From an uncultured Ilyobacter sp. (GTDB taxonomy: Bacteria; Fusobacteriota; Fusobacteriia; Fusobacteriales; Fusobacteriaceae), in assembly GCF_963668085.1 (NCBI RefSeq), contig NZ_OY764059.1:1550001-1614000 (forward strand): a DNA stretch of 64,000 nucleotides. Direction: 5' to 3'. Below are positions 16,800 through 27,157 of the stretch, piece by piece. The notes under the pieces are model-generated. The model was not told the DNA's origin. It was given only the letters and a program-made list of their open reading frames with translations, and ran no database searches. The position numbers and the translations under genes are program-made. The first letter of the stretch is position 1. Every line of letters starts with the position of its first letter.

Positions 16800-19700
16800 G
16801 TGTATAAAAATAAAGTCAAAATAAAACCCCGTAGAAATATTTTTGAATCTATTGGAGTAAAAAATATTGATATCACAGAGATAGTGGTATATGAAAGGGA
16901 GAAAAAAATAGAGTTAAACTGCCTGGTTTCAACTACTTCAAGCTTAAAGGAACTAGATATTCTTGAGAATTCTCTGGCTGATAAATTTGGACAAGAGGCA
17001 GACTTTCATTTTGAACTAGAATTTTTAAATAAAGAGATCACTAAGGTTGACTTAAAAGAGATCGTAGAGAGAATCATCAGAGAGATCAAAAGAAAAAATG
17101 CAATTTCTAGATCTTTTCTATATCTTTACAGAATAAGCATACAAAATGAACATATTGACATTGAGCTGAAGAATGAGACTGCTGTGGATATTCTTTTAGA
17201 ATCAAACATTCATGAAAAGCTAAATCACAGGTTAAAAAGGTATGGAATAAGAAATTTTGAGGTAAGGCTTGTGTCTGGAGATTTTACAAAAGAGCTGCAG
17301 GAAGTAGACAATTCCATAATAAAAATCGAAAAAGAACTTGAGAAAAAAATAGTCTCTGAAGAGGCCAAAGGAGCACCTGTCAAAAAAGCTGCGCCTGTAA
17401 CTACATCAGAAAGTGGAGACGTAGTTATAGGTAAAATTATAAAAGGAAAAACCATATCTTTTGAAGCCTTTGGAGAGATATATGACGGTGAAAATTGTGT
17501 CCTAGAAGGACAGCTCTTCTCCATTGAAAAAAGAGATCTTAAAAGTGGGAAAGTTCTTGTCACATTCAACATTACAAATCTTGAAAACTCAGTATCCTGC
17601 AAAAAATTTATGGAAAAGTCAGAGGCTGATAAACTTTCCATAAAGGAAAACATCTGGGTAAAATTAAACGGAAAAAAACAGAGAGATAAGTATTCAAACG
17701 ATGAAGAAATACTAATGGTAGGCTCTATAAATATCATCGCTTCAAAAACAACTGAGAGGGAAGATAATGCAAAAGAGAAAATGGTAGAACTGCACACTCA
17801 CACAAAAATGAGTGAGATGGTAGGTTCTATAGATGCTAAAAACCTCGTAAAAAGAGCATTAAAATACGGCCATAAAGCTCTTGCGGTGACAGATTACGGT
17901 GGGGTACACTCCTTTCCTTTCGTATACAAGGCGGCCAAAGGCAGTGACCTCAAGGTTATCTTTGGATGTGATGCGTATATGGTCGATGATACCCGTCCAA
18001 TGGTTGAAAACCCTAAAGATGTTCTCATACAAGAGGAAACCTATGTGGTATACGACTTAGAAACCATGGGTCTCAACTCCCATGAAAATGAGATAATAGA
18101 AATCGGTGCCATAAAACTAAAGGGGACTAGGATAATAGATAAATATTCTCAGCTTATCAATCCCGGAAAAAGTATACCAATTAAAATACAGGAACTTACA
18201 GGAATAACAGATGATATGGTGAAAAACGAGCCCTCTATAGAGGCTGTTTTACCGGAATTTTTAGACTTTGCAGGAGATGCGACTTTAGTCGCCCACAATG
18301 CCAAATTTGATATAGGTTTTTTGACTAGAGATGTGAAGAAATATACAGACATCAAAGACTATAAACCATCTGTCATAGATACTCTTCAGTGGGCTAGAGA
18401 CCTTTTACCTGACCTCAGAGGACACGGACTAAAGTCTGTCACAAAGAAGTTAGGGGTAGCCCTTGAAAACCACCACAGAGCCGTTGATGACTCTCAGGCC
18501 ACTGCCCATATGTTTGCTGTCTTTTTAGAAAAATTTATAGAAAAAGGTGTAGTTAAACTAAACGAACTAGACGGAGTCTTTCCTGTAAACATAAAAAAAC
18601 AGGAGACCAACAATATGATGCTCCTGGTAAAAAATAATACGGGGTTAAAAAACTTATATAAACTCGTATCAGAGGCGCATATTAATTACTATGGAAGTAA
18701 GAAACCTAGAATACCAAGATCCCTTATAGAGGAAAATCGTGATGGGATACTTATAGGGGCAGCTATGAGTATGCATTTTGCAAATGAAGGTGAGCTGGCT
18801 TCAGCTTATTTTAGATATAATCTAAATCACCTTGATGAAAAAATAGATTTTTATGATTATATCGAGCTTCAGCCAAGAAAAAGTTACACTGAACTTTATG
18901 AAAAAGAGGGTACCGGGACTATTAGTTCCTTTGATAACATAGAAAAGGCAAATAAGTTCTTATACCACCTTGCAAAATCAAAAAATAAAAGAATAATTGC
19001 TACCTCAAATGTCCATTACTTGGATGAAGAGGATCACAGAGTCAGAAGCATACTCCTCTATGGAAGCGGTAGTGTTTTCCGTGAAAAGCAGTACAACTCA
19101 GACAACAAATTTTATTTTAGGACCACCAATGAGATGCTCAGAGAATTTTCTTATCTTGGGGAAGATATCGCTAGAGAAATAGTTGTAGAATCTACAAATG
19201 CCATAGCAGATGAGATAGAGAAAGTTCAGCCTGTTCCAAGTGGCTTCTTTCCTCCAAAGATAGATAACGCCGAAGAAATCGTAAAAGAGATGACTTATAA
19301 TAAGGCATATAAAATATACGGTAACCCCCTTCCTGAAATAGTTGCCCAGAGACTAGAAAGAGAACTTAAAGCTATTATAGGAAATGGTTTCTCTGTGTTA
19401 TACCTATCTGCCCAGAAGCTTGTAAAGGAATCCTTAGATAACGGTTATCTGGTTGGGTCAAGGGGATCTGTCGGTTCTTCTTTAGTGGCTTTTATGATGG
19501 ATATAACTGAAGTTAATGCTCTATACCCTCACTATATCTGCGTCGACGAAGACTGTAGTTATTCTGAATTTATGGACAAAGAGGGAGCAGGGGTGGATCT
19601 TCCTGACAAATGCTGTCCTAAATGTGGAAAAAATCTCAAAAAAGAAGGGCACGCCATACCTTTCGAGGTGTTTATGGGATTCAACGGGGACAAGGTCCCT

Positions 19701-21128
19701 GACATAGACTTAAATTTCTCTGGTGAATACCAGTCTGAAATCCACAGGTACTGTGAAAGACTTTTCGGTAAGGAAAATGTATTCAAGGCAGGGACGATAT
19801 CAACTCTTGCTGAAAAAAATGCCTACGGGTATGTAAAAAAATATTTTGAAGAGCACAACATGTCAGTTAGAAACGCTGAAATTATAAGACTTGCAAAGAA
19901 ATGTGAAGGAGCAAAGAAAACCACCGGACAGCATCCAGGGGGTATGATTGTTGTTCCTCAGGGGCACTCTATATATGAGTTCTGTCCAGTACAAAAACCT
20001 GCTAACGATGAAAAAAATGAATCCATAACAACTCATTTTGATTATCACGTAATGGATGAACAACTTGTTAAACTAGATATTCTAGGTCACGATGATCCTA
20101 CTACAATAAAACTTTTACAGGAATACACAGGAGTGGATATTTATGACGTTCCACTGGCGGATCCAGAAACATTAAAAATCTTTTCAGGAACTGAATCTCT
20201 AGGGGTTAGCCCAGATCAGATCAACTCGGTTATCGGTACGTACGGAGTTCCGGAATTTGGTACTCAGTTTGTAAGACAGATGCTTGTAGACACAATGCCT
20301 ACTACATTTGCCGAACTTGTAAGAATATCTGGACTTTCTCACGGTACAGATGTTTGGCTTAATAATGCTCAGGAGTTTGTTCGTAAGGGAGAAGCTACCC
20401 TTTCTGAAATCATCTCAGTTAGAGACGATATCATGAACTATCTAATTGATTCAGGCATAGAAAAGGGAACTGCTTTTAAAATAATGGAGTTTGTAAGAAA
20501 AGGACGTCCAAGTAAAGAGGCAGAAGCCTGGGGGGAATACTCAAAACTTATGAAAGAGCATAACGTCCCTGACTGGTATATAGAGTCCTGTCGTAGAATT
20601 AAATATATGTTCCCAAAAGGTCATGCCGTAGCCTATGTTACAATGGCAATGAGGATTGCATACTTCAAGGTTCATTATCCTTTGGCGTTTTATGCAGCTT
20701 ATCTCTCAAGAAAAGCAGATGATTTCGACTCAGAATTCATGCTTTCATTGAGTGGTGTGAAAGAAAAAATAGAAGAACTTTCAAAGGAAATGAAATTAGA
20801 TGTAAGACAAAAATCTCAGCTTGCTGTCAGCGAGATAATCCTCGAGATGCATGCTAGGGGATTTGAATTTTTAGGAATTGACGTTTATAAATCAGATGGC
20901 TTCAAGTTCACTATAGAAAACGGAAAAATAAGAATCCCTCTAGTAGCTCTAAATGGTCTAGGTGGATCTGTGGTTGAAAATATCACAAAAGAGAGAGAGG
21001 TAGGAAAGTTCCTATCCTATGAAGACCTAAAAAGAAGAACAAAGGCCTCACAGACAGTTATAGAAAAATTGAAAATAGTTAATGCAATCGATGGTTTGAG
21101 TGACACAAACCAAAAATCACTTTTCTAA
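16800..21128 (+). CDS. polC: DNA polymerase III alpha subunit, PolC type
   Basis: 1442 residues, full length for PolC. Replicative polymerase with built-in proofreading. Order: N-terminal domains (1-205), OB domain (about 210-310), PHP part 1 starting VELHTHTKMSEMVG (near 330), DEDD exonuclease YVVYDLETMGLNSHENEIIE (near 416) with HNAKFDIG and HHRAVDDS, PHP part 2, a Cys4 zinc site (CSYSEF and CCPKCGK regions, near 920-945), palm Asp pair in DKVPDIDLNFSGEYQ (near 963), and fingers. Start: GTG at 16800, since the overlapping ATG at 16798 soon hits a stop. PolC is typical of Firmicutes and also found in Fusobacteriota. Confidence 0.97.
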   Translation: MYKNKVKIKPRRNIFESIGVKNIDITEIVVYEREKKIELNCLVSTTSSLKELDILENSLADKFGQEADFHFELEFLNKEITKVDLKEIVERIIREIKRKNAISRSFLYLYRISIQNEHIDIELKNETAVDILLESNIHEKLNHRLKRYGIRNFEVRLVSGDFTKELQEVDNSIIKIEKELEKKIVSEEAKGAPVKKAAPVTTSESGDVVIGKIIKGKTISFEAFGEIYDGENCVLEGQLFSIEKRDLKSGKVLVTFNITNLENSVSCKKFMEKSEADKLSIKENIWVKLNGKKQRDKYSNDEEILMVGSINIIASKTTEREDNAKEKMVELHTHTKMSEMVGSIDAKNLVKRALKYGHKALAVTDYGGVHSFPFVYKAAKGSDLKVIFGCDAYMVDDTRPMVENPKDVLIQEETYVVYDLETMGLNSHENEIIEIGAIKLKGTRIIDKYSQLINPGKSIPIKIQELTGITDDMVKNEPSIEAVLPEFLDFAGDATLVAHNAKFDIGFLTRDVKKYTDIKDYKPSVIDTLQWARDLLPDLRGHGLKSVTKKLGVALENHHRAVDDSQATAHMFAVFLEKFIEKGVVKLNELDGVFPVNIKKQETNNMMLLVKNNTGLKNLYKLVSEAHINYYGSKKPRIPRSLIEENRDGILIGAAMSMHFANEGELASAYFRYNLNHLDEKIDFYDYIELQPRKSYTELYEKEGTGTISSFDNIEKANKFLYHLAKSKNKRIIATSNVHYLDEEDHRVRSILLYGSGSVFREKQYNSDNKFYFRTTNEMLREFSYLGEDIAREIVVESTNAIADEIEKVQPVPSGFFPPKIDNAEEIVKEMTYNKAYKIYGNPLPEIVAQRLERELKAIIGNGFSVLYLSAQKLVKESLDNGYLVGSRGSVGSSLVAFMMDITEVNALYPHYICVDEDCSYSEFMDKEGAGVDLPDKCCPKCGKNLKKEGHAIPFEVFMGFNGDKVPDIDLNFSGEYQSEIHRYCERLFGKENVFKAGTISTLAEKNAYGYVKKYFEEHNMSVRNAEIIRLAKKCEGAKKTTGQHPGGMIVVPQGHSIYEFCPVQKPANDEKNESITTHFDYHVMDEQLVKLDILGHDDPTTIKLLQEYTGVDIYDVPLADPETLKIFSGTESLGVSPDQINSVIGTYGVPEFGTQFVRQMLVDTMPTTFAELVRISGLSHGTDVWLNNAQEFVRKGEATLSEIISVRDDIMNYLIDSGIEKGTAFKIMEFVRKGRPSKEAEAWGEYSKLMKEHNVPDWYIESCRRIKYMFPKGHAVAYVTMAMRIAYFKVHYPLAFYAAYLSRKADDFDSEFMLSLSGVKEKIEELSKEMKLDVRQKSQLAVSEIILEMHARGFEFLGIDVYKSDGFKFTIENGKIRIPLVALNGLGGSVVENITKEREVGKFLSYEDLKRRTKASQTVIEKLKIVNAIDGLSDTNQKSLF

Positions 21129-21137
21129 TAATAATAA

Positions 21138-21174
21138 AGAGGCTCTCTGTTTTTTTCAGGGAGCCTTTATTTAT
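21138..21174 (+). terminator. Intrinsic terminator of polC
   Basis: AGGCTCTCTG / CAGGGAGCCT stem with a loop of seven T, followed by TTATTTAT. Confidence 0.85.
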
Positions 21175-21412
21175 AAGGCCTATAAATTATTTAATTGGAT
21201 ACTTAAGCTTGATATTATTATAAATTTATTTATTTTCAACAAAATTAAATCAAATTATAGTAAAATATACATCAACGGCATGTAATCTAGATTAATCTTC
21301 CAAAGTAATATGAAATAAATTATTTTTCTAGAAACCTGCCAGTTCAAATTTCTAAAATAGTATGGCAAAATAGAAATTATTCTACTTAGAGTTTAATGAG
21401 GAGTGATCATCT

Positions 21413-22867
21413 TTGAGAAAAAAAATAATAGTTTCAATCACCTTAAGCAGTTTCATAGTTTTTTTCTTACTTTTTTTGTTTATCAGTGAAAATATAAAAA
21501 AAGATTACAAGAAGTTTGAAGAGAGACGTTCTGAAGAGCGTTATATGATTATTAATAATGAGTTCAAGAGTTTATCAGATAATTTAAAAATTTTGAGTTC
21601 AGACTGGGGAGAATGGGATGATACCTATGAGTTTGTTCAGAATAAAAATAAAGATTATATAAAATCAAACCTAAATCCAGAAAGTATTGCAACATTGGGA
21701 ATAAATTACCTATATATTACCGATTTAACGGGAAAAACTGTTTATAGCGTTGGGTATGATCATAAAAGTCAAAAGAGTGTTAAGCCCCCAGAAAAGTTAC
21801 TCTTTAATTTGCTTAAATTTGGTGAGTCATCAGGAATGTACATAAGTGAGGATAATAAAATCATGATTTTTTCTTCAGATCCTATAACTGATTCTAAAGC
21901 TTTAAAACATAGCATGGGGAAGATTTTGATGATATATGAGTTTAATCTGGATAATCTAAATAAAAAGTTAGGAACTAATCTTGAATTTCTAGGTATAAAC
22001 TCATCTGAAAAAAAATCTTTCGAAGTAAATATATCAAAAGATAGGGTCTATAATAAATTCTATATCCCATCTGTAAATGAGAAAAACTTGATTTTAAATG
22101 ATAGTCTAGCTGCTGACATCCTAGTTTTAGGAAAAGACAACATTGAAAAATATGCATGGGTCTTTATTATAAATTTACTTGTCTTGATTTCAGTAATTTC
22201 CTTTGGAATTGAAAAATTAATATTATCCCGTATAAGAAAAATTGAACATTCAGTGGAAGAAATAATTGAAAAAAAAGATTTAAGCAAAAGGCTGAAAATT
22301 ACGGGAAATGATGAAATTTCGTTACTCAAAAAAAATATAAATGTTTTTTTGGATACCATCGAAAATATGAATAGTAAATTGGTAGGAAAGGCTAGTTATG
22401 ACCTAATGACAGGCATCTTTAACAGACATACAGGCATAGAGAAATTAGAACTAATGATGAAAAAAGCAAAACTTAACAATTACCCTCTTATAGGTTGCTT
22501 TATAGATGTGGATGGGTTGAAATTTGTAAATGATAACTTTTCTCATAATGATGGAGATGAACTCATTAAAAATATAGCTTATATTCTTAAGAAATTCTCA
22601 AGAGATGAAGACCTATTATTTCGTCTGGGTGGAGATGAGTTTTTTATGGCTTTTTTAGGAATTGATCATTCAGACGCAGAGAAGGTATTGTTAAGAGTAA
22701 CCAACTATCTGCAAAAATACAATAAAAACAGTAAAAAGCCTTATGATCTTAAAATAAGTTATGGAATCATAAATTATGATTATAACAAAACTATTGATGA
22801 ATTTATTTTTTCTGCAGATGAAAAAATGTATATGCATAAGTCTGAAAAAAAAACTTTCAGAAATTGA
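21413..22867 (+). CDS. CHASE4-HAMP-GGDEF diguanylate cyclase
   Basis: 484 residues. Two membrane helices (about 5-27 and 245-265) bracket a periplasmic CHASE4 sensor domain with SSDWGEWDDTYEFV near residue 64. A HAMP linker (about 268-320) leads to a GGDEF domain with an intact active site RLGGDEFFMAF near residue 405, so it should make c-di-GMP. I see no upstream RxxD inhibitory site in the usual place. The ligand of CHASE4 is unknown. Start TTG with GAGGAGTGATC upstream. It stands alone after polC, with its own terminator. Confidence 0.92.
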   Translation: MRKKIIVSITLSSFIVFFLLFLFISENIKKDYKKFEERRSEERYMIINNEFKSLSDNLKILSSDWGEWDDTYEFVQNKNKDYIKSNLNPESIATLGINYLYITDLTGKTVYSVGYDHKSQKSVKPPEKLLFNLLKFGESSGMYISEDNKIMIFSSDPITDSKALKHSMGKILMIYEFNLDNLNKKLGTNLEFLGINSSEKKSFEVNISKDRVYNKFYIPSVNEKNLILNDSLAADILVLGKDNIEKYAWVFIINLLVLISVISFGIEKLILSRIRKIEHSVEEIIEKKDLSKRLKITGNDEISLLKKNINVFLDTIENMNSKLVGKASYDLMTGIFNRHTGIEKLELMMKKAKLNNYPLIGCFIDVDGLKFVNDNFSHNDGDELIKNIAYILKKFSRDEDLLFRLGGDEFFMAFLGIDHSDAEKVLLRVTNYLQKYNKNSKKPYDLKISYGIINYDYNKTIDEFIFSADEKMYMHKSEKKTFRN

Positions 22868-22946
22868 AAATCTGAAAAAAATTATCTAAAAACCCTTTAA
22901 GTTTAAAATTTGGAGGTCCTATTGTATCTTGGCCAAGTTATTTATC

Positions 22947-22988
22947 AAGGACACCAAAGGGAGAATTTGGTTGTCTTAATATTTTTTT
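22947..22988 (+). terminator. Probable terminator of the diguanylate cyclase gene
   Basis: AAGGACACCAAA / TTTGGTTGTCTT (one bulge) followed by AATATTTTTTT, 80 bases after the stop. Confidence 0.6.
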
Positions 22989-22999
22989 AAATAGATAAA

Positions 23000-23026
23000 A
23001 AAATGCGGGACAAATGTCCCGCATAA
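23000..23026 (-). terminator. Intrinsic terminator of rpsO
   Basis: ATGCGGGAC / GTCCCGCAT stem (23003-23024) just after the rpsO stop, with a T7 run on the minus strand. Confidence 0.9.
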
Positions 23027-23027
23027 A

Positions 23028-23291
23028 TTATTTTCTTATTCCTAATTTTGCAATAAGAGCTCTGTAACCGTCAAGATCTTTCTTCATCATGTAGTTAAGA
23101 AGTCTTCTTCTTTTTCCTACCATTTTTAAAAGACCTAATCTTGAGTGGTGGTCTTTCTTGTGTGTTTTTAAGTGACTAGTTAGGTGATTGATTCTTTCAG
23201 TTAAGATAGCAACTTGAACCTCTGTAGATCCTGTATCTCCTTCGAATTTTCCAAACTCTTTAACTAATTCTGCTTTACTTTTCATTGCCAT
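23028..23291 (-). CDS. rpsO: 30S ribosomal protein S15
   Basis: 87 residues, full length. S15 nucleates the central domain of 30S by binding the helix 20/21/22 junction of 16S rRNA. Diagnostic segments: [20 protein letters not shown] (near 19-38), [22 protein letters not shown] (split around 44-66) and the C-terminal [12 protein letters not shown]. Start ATG with TAGGAGGAAATTACAA upstream. A structured leader and a good promoter precede it. No pnp gene follows, unlike in enterics. Confidence 0.98.
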   Translation of the reverse strand: MAMKSKAELVKEFGKFEGDTGSTEVQVAILTERINHLTSHLKTHKKDHHSRLGLLKMVGKRRRLLNYMMKKDLDGYRALIAKLGIRK

Positions 23292-23321
23292 TTGTAATTT
23301 CCTCCTAAATCTTTATTATCT

Positions 23322-23360
23322 AAGCCAAGTGAAGCGTTGGCAAACGCATAACCTAGCTCA
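23322..23360 (-). promoter_or_regulatory. Structured rpsO leader, candidate S15 autoregulatory element
   Basis: Right at the predicted 5' end of the mRNA the minus strand folds as two stacked stems: outer AGCTAGGT with ACTTGGCT (two G-U pairs) and inner GCGTT with AACGC, separated by short internal loops (TAT and TTC), loop TGCC. S15 commonly represses its own translation through leader RNAs that mimic its rRNA site, and such sites carry G-U/G-C pairs next to a junction. The assignment is by position and fold only. Confidence 0.5.
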
Positions 23361-23370
23361 AATTAAGGTT

Positions 23371-23399
23371 ATTCTATCACATTATTTGCTTTTTGTAAA
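23371..23399 (-). promoter_or_regulatory. Promoter of rpsO
   Basis: Minus strand TTTACA (23394-23399), 17-base spacer, TAGAAT (23371-23376). The start of transcription would be near 23364, just before the leader stem. Confidence 0.75.
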
Positions 23400-23525
23400 A
23401 CCCTTTATACTATAATAACCATGAAACTAACTCTAATTTCAGGATCAGAATTTTTAGAAGTATAGTTAACTTTAAAAAAAATACCATTTAGAAATCAAGC
23501 TTCAGAATTTTTAAGTTCCAACCAA

Positions 23526-23557
23526 AAATAAAACTAGGGGCTAAGGCCCCTAGTTTT
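23526..23557 (-). terminator. Intrinsic terminator of ftsH
   Basis: AAAACTAGGGGC / GCCCCTAGTTTT perfect 12-bp stem overlapping the ftsH stop codon, followed on the minus strand by ATTTTTGG. Confidence 0.88.
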
Positions 23558-25781
23558 ATTCTGTCTCTGAGTTGTCTGTTTCAGATTTTTTATTCTCTTC
23601 ATCATTTTCAGTTGTATTTTCGCTAACTATATCCTCTTCAGTTTTAGATTCTTCTTGGGTTTCTTCTGCTTTAGGAAGTTCAGATTTTAAAGGTTCTAAT
23701 TCTCCGCCTTTCATGAGAATGTCTAGTTCTACACCTGATATTGTTTCCCTATCTAAAAGGGCTCTGGTAACCTTTTCAAGTTTCTCATAGTTATCTCTGA
23801 GTATTTTCTTAGAGTCTTCATAAGCCTCTGTTATAAGAGTTCTTACCTCATCGTCTACCTCTTTTCCAGTAGTTTCACTGTAATGCTTTTGCATAAAGAG
23901 GTCCCCTTCATTGGTATTGTCTAACAATATAGGTCCAAATTTTTCGCACATTCCGAATTTTGTAACCATTGCATGGGCTATTGCTGTAGCTCTTTCTATA
24001 TCATTACTAGCTCCTGTAGTTATATCCCCAAAAACAACCTCTTCAGAGGCTCTTCCTCCTAAAAGGGTCCTGATTTCAGAAAGGTATTCATTTTTGGATT
24101 TTAGATACCTGTCCTCTGTTGGAAGAGTCATGGTATAACCTAATGCAGCCATACCTCTTGGTATAGTTGTTACTTTGTGTACAGGCTCTGTATAAGGAAG
24201 AACCCATTGAACTAAAGCGTGACCTATTTCATGATAAGCTACAATGAGCTTCTCTTTTTCAACTATTACTCTTGATTTTCTCTCTGGACCTATAGATACT
24301 TTTTCTGCAGCTTCTTCTAGATCCTCCATTGTTATAGTGTCCCTACCAGCACGAGCTGCCAATATAGCGGCCTCATTCAGCATGTTTGCTAGGTCTGCTC
24401 CTACAAAACCAGGAGTCTTCCTTGCTAGCGTATGAAGATCTACATCATCCGAAAGTTTTTTACCTTTTATATGCACTTTTAATATAGCTTCTCTACCTGT
24501 GATATCAGGTCTGTCAACTACCACTTGTCTATCGAATCTTCCAGGTCTCATAAGAGCCTTATCTAATATCTCAGGTCTATTTGTAGCAGCTAAGACAATA
24601 ATAGTTTCTTCACTGTTAAATCCATCCATTTCCACTAGAAGCTGATTCAGAGTCTGTTCTCTTTCATCATTTCCTCCGCCTTGTCCAGCTCCTCTTTTTC
24701 TTCCCACAGCGTCAATCTCATCTATGAATATTATGCAAGGAGCATTTTTTCTGGCCTTATTAAATAGATCTCTTACTCTAGAAGCTCCTACACCTACAAA
24801 CATCTCGACAAACTCTGATCCTGATATACTGAAAAACGGTACTCCCGCTTCTCCTGCTACAGCTTTTGCAAGAAGGGTTTTTCCCGTTCCAGGTGCTCCT
24901 AACAAAAGGACTCCTTTAGGAATTTTGGCCCCTATTCTTTTAAATGTCTCAGGTTCTTTTAGGAAGTGAACGACCTCTTCTAACTCAATCTTGGCTTCCT
25001 CTATACCTGCCACATCCTTAAATGTGATATTCGATATCTGTTCTCCGTTTTCCTTTGCCTTAGATTTCCCCATATTAAATATTTGAGGTCCTCCTCCGCT
25101 GCCTTTATTCATCTTATTAAGCATAAATATCCATATACCTATAAGAAGAAGCATAGGGAACCACGATATAAACACATTTACAAGGAAAGGTACTCCCTCA
25201 GGCTCTACTGATTTTATATTTGTAGTTCCATCTTCAAGGGCCCTTACAAGGTTCTCATCCTGAACAAGTCTGTCAGATATCATTCTGGCATTTACTTTTT
25301 CATCGCTGTCTTTTTTTACAGCATAAACATAGCCTTCTTTTTCTTCAACAGATTGAAAGGCACCGCTTCTAGACAAATCTAAAAACTCTGTATAAGTAAC
25401 TTCTTCACTTCCTGTCTGTGACGTGTCTGTCATAAGTGAAGGTATCGACATAAAAATTGTCACTATAAACAAGAGCATAACTATACTTTTAAAATTAAAT
25501 TTACCTGGCTTGGGATTTTTTCCGTTGCCTCCCTCAGGATTTTGATTATCATCATTTCCTCGAGTTCCTCTTCCTCTCATCCCATATTTTAACTTTGCCT
25601 TTAGCTCTTTTTTTCTTTCTTCTAGCTCATTATAGACACTGTCGTCCTCTTTTTCCTCTTGCTTATCTTTCTTTTCCTCTTCTTTTCCATTTTCTAATTT
25701 TTCATTGTCTAAATTATCCTGGTTTTCTTCAAAACCATTTTTTTTCTCCATATCATCACCTTGATTTCTGTTTTCACTCAC
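23556..25781 (-). CDS. ftsH: ATP-dependent zinc metalloprotease FtsH
   Basis: 741 residues, longer than the usual 610-650 because of a charged, low-complexity N-terminal extension (about residues 1-100, rich in Glu/Lys/Asn) and an acidic tail. Two membrane helices (about 103-122 and 205-222) flank the periplasmic domain. AAA module: Walker [11 protein letters not shown] (near 295), Walker [15 protein letters not shown] with RPGRFD; protease zinc site HEIGH (near 515). Degrades unneeded membrane and cytosolic proteins. Start GTG overlaps the tilS end by 8 bases, with GAGGAGG upstream; the ATG at 25751 is an alternative with AAGGTGAT upstream. Confidence 0.95.
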   Translation of the reverse strand: MSENRNQGDDMEKKNGFEENQDNLDNEKLENGKEEEKKDKQEEKEDDSVYNELEERKKELKAKLKYGMRGRGTRGNDDNQNPEGGNGKNPKPGKFNFKSIVMLLFIVTIFMSIPSLMTDTSQTGSEEVTYTEFLDLSRSGAFQSVEEKEGYVYAVKKDSDEKVNARMISDRLVQDENLVRALEDGTTNIKSVEPEGVPFLVNVFISWFPMLLLIGIWIFMLNKMNKGSGGGPQIFNMGKSKAKENGEQISNITFKDVAGIEEAKIELEEVVHFLKEPETFKRIGAKIPKGVLLLGAPGTGKTLLAKAVAGEAGVPFFSISGSEFVEMFVGVGASRVRDLFNKARKNAPCIIFIDEIDAVGRKRGAGQGGGNDEREQTLNQLLVEMDGFNSEETIIVLAATNRPEILDKALMRPGRFDRQVVVDRPDITGREAILKVHIKGKKLSDDVDLHTLARKTPGFVGADLANMLNEAAILAARAGRDTITMEDLEEAAEKVSIGPERKSRVIVEKEKLIVAYHEIGHALVQWVLPYTEPVHKVTTIPRGMAALGYTMTLPTEDRYLKSKNEYLSEIRTLLGGRASEEVVFGDITTGASNDIERATAIAHAMVTKFGMCEKFGPILLDNTNEGDLFMQKHYSETTGKEVDDEVRTLITEAYEDSKKILRDNYEKLEKVTRALLDRETISGVELDILMKGGELEPLKSELPKAEETQEESKTEEDIVSENTTENDEENKKSETDNSETE

Positions 25782-27114
25782 TAAAGTTGTCCTCCTCTAC
25801 AGATAATTTTACAACTGTTTTCTCTGATTTAGCTGCTTTGAATTTTTCGCTTCCCCTTACAGATGCTACCCATACTATTTCATCATTTAATACTATAATT
25901 GGAATAACTTCTCTTGCTTCCTTGGGAATTTTGTCATTGATAAAAATATCCTTTATTTTTTTTGAAGAATTCATTCCTACTGGCTGTATCCTGTCTCCTG
26001 ATTTTCTCTTTCGGATCAATAGTTCAAGGCCATCTTGAAGATTCGTACAAAATTCATTTTTCCCATTGGAATTATTTATATCTTTGAAGGCCTTTATTCT
26101 GTATTTTCCGTATTTGACTTCTCCGGGTATTTTCAAGAATACATCTTCTATATCATTTGAAGCAGTTTCCTTTGAATTTACTGAAATTTTATCATATTCC
26201 TTTTTAAGTACTATATTTTTGCCTAGGGACAGCCTTTTACTCCCGCCCTTTTCCAAGATGTCTACTATATTTTCTAGTTTTTCTCTTGTGATCTCTATTT
26301 TATATTTTTTTAAAAACTCATTTATCACTTTTCTCTTTTGGTATTCATGAAGTTTTTCAAGCTTTTTTAAATCTAATTTTTCATTTTCAGTATAGTCTGA
26401 AATATTTATCTGCAATAATTTATTGGCTTCTTTTATCTCCTCTATAAGAGAGAACACCTTATCCTTAAAATTGACATTATATTTCTCTTCTATAAAGGGT
26501 ATAAGATCAAGTCTTATGCTATTTCTGGTATAGATATTTTCAAGGTTGCTTGAATCTATTCTATACTCTATTTTATTACAGTGCAAATACTCCAAAATAT
26601 CTTTTTTATAAACTTCTGATAAAGGTCTTATAAAAATATCACGTTTTATAGGTATCCCCTCTAAGCCTTCAAGGGAGGTTCCCCTCATCATTCTAAAAAG
26701 AAATGTCTCTATCTGGTCATCCTTATTATGGGCAAGGGCAACTTTATCAGCACCCCAATCTTTTGAAGTTTCATAAAAAAAATCATACCGTATGGACCTG
26801 CCAGCTTCTTCCTCGCCGATTCCGTGTTCTCGGGAATATTTTTTTATATCTGCCTTTTTTACATAACATTTAATCCCGTTCTTTTCAGCCAGTCTCTTAC
26901 AAAATTCCTCGTCGCCGTCTGACTCATCACCCCTTAAAAGGTGGTTGATATGAGCCAAGGCAAGCTCTAGCTTGAATTCCTCTTTAATAGCGAGCAAAGC
27001 CTCAAAAAGGAAAACCGAATCCGGACCCCCTGAGAATCCAATTAGAACCTTCTCGCCATATTCAACAAGATCGTTTCTAAGCACAAATTCTCGGACTCTT
27101 TCCTTAAGTTCCAT
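25774..27114 (-). CDS. tilS: tRNA(Ile)-lysidine synthetase TilS
   Basis: 446 residues from the ATG that has GGAG six bases upstream; a Met four codons earlier lacks a site. Modifies C34 of tRNA-Ile(CAU) to lysidine so it reads AUA. The ATP PP-loop IGFSGGPDSVFL (near 24), HINHLLRGDESDGDEEF (near 57), HNKDDQIETFLFRMMRGT (near 130) and the C-terminal KRKSGDRIQPVGM are typical. Its coupling to ftsH resembles the tilS-hpt-ftsH order of Firmicutes, with hpt relocated. Confidence 0.95.
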   Translation of the reverse strand: MELKERVREFVLRNDLVEYGEKVLIGFSGGPDSVFLFEALLAIKEEFKLELALAHINHLLRGDESDGDEEFCKRLAEKNGIKCYVKKADIKKYSREHGIGEEEAGRSIRYDFFYETSKDWGADKVALAHNKDDQIETFLFRMMRGTSLEGLEGIPIKRDIFIRPLSEVYKKDILEYLHCNKIEYRIDSSNLENIYTRNSIRLDLIPFIEEKYNVNFKDKVFSLIEEIKEANKLLQINISDYTENEKLDLKKLEKLHEYQKRKVINEFLKKYKIEITREKLENIVDILEKGGSKRLSLGKNIVLKKEYDKISVNSKETASNDIEDVFLKIPGEVKYGKYRIKAFKDINNSNGKNEFCTNLQDGLELLIRKRKSGDRIQPVGMNSSKKIKDIFINDKIPKEAREVIPIIVLNDEIVWVASVRGSEKFKAAKSEKTVVKLSVEEDNFSE

Positions 27115-27157
27115 ATTTTTCTCCATGATTCAGATTTTAAAATAATTATAGCATATT

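Noticed and set aside
16798..16824. ATG at 16798 as polC start
   Set aside because: It is out of frame with PolC and reaches a TAA after eight codons; the GTG at 16800 is correct.
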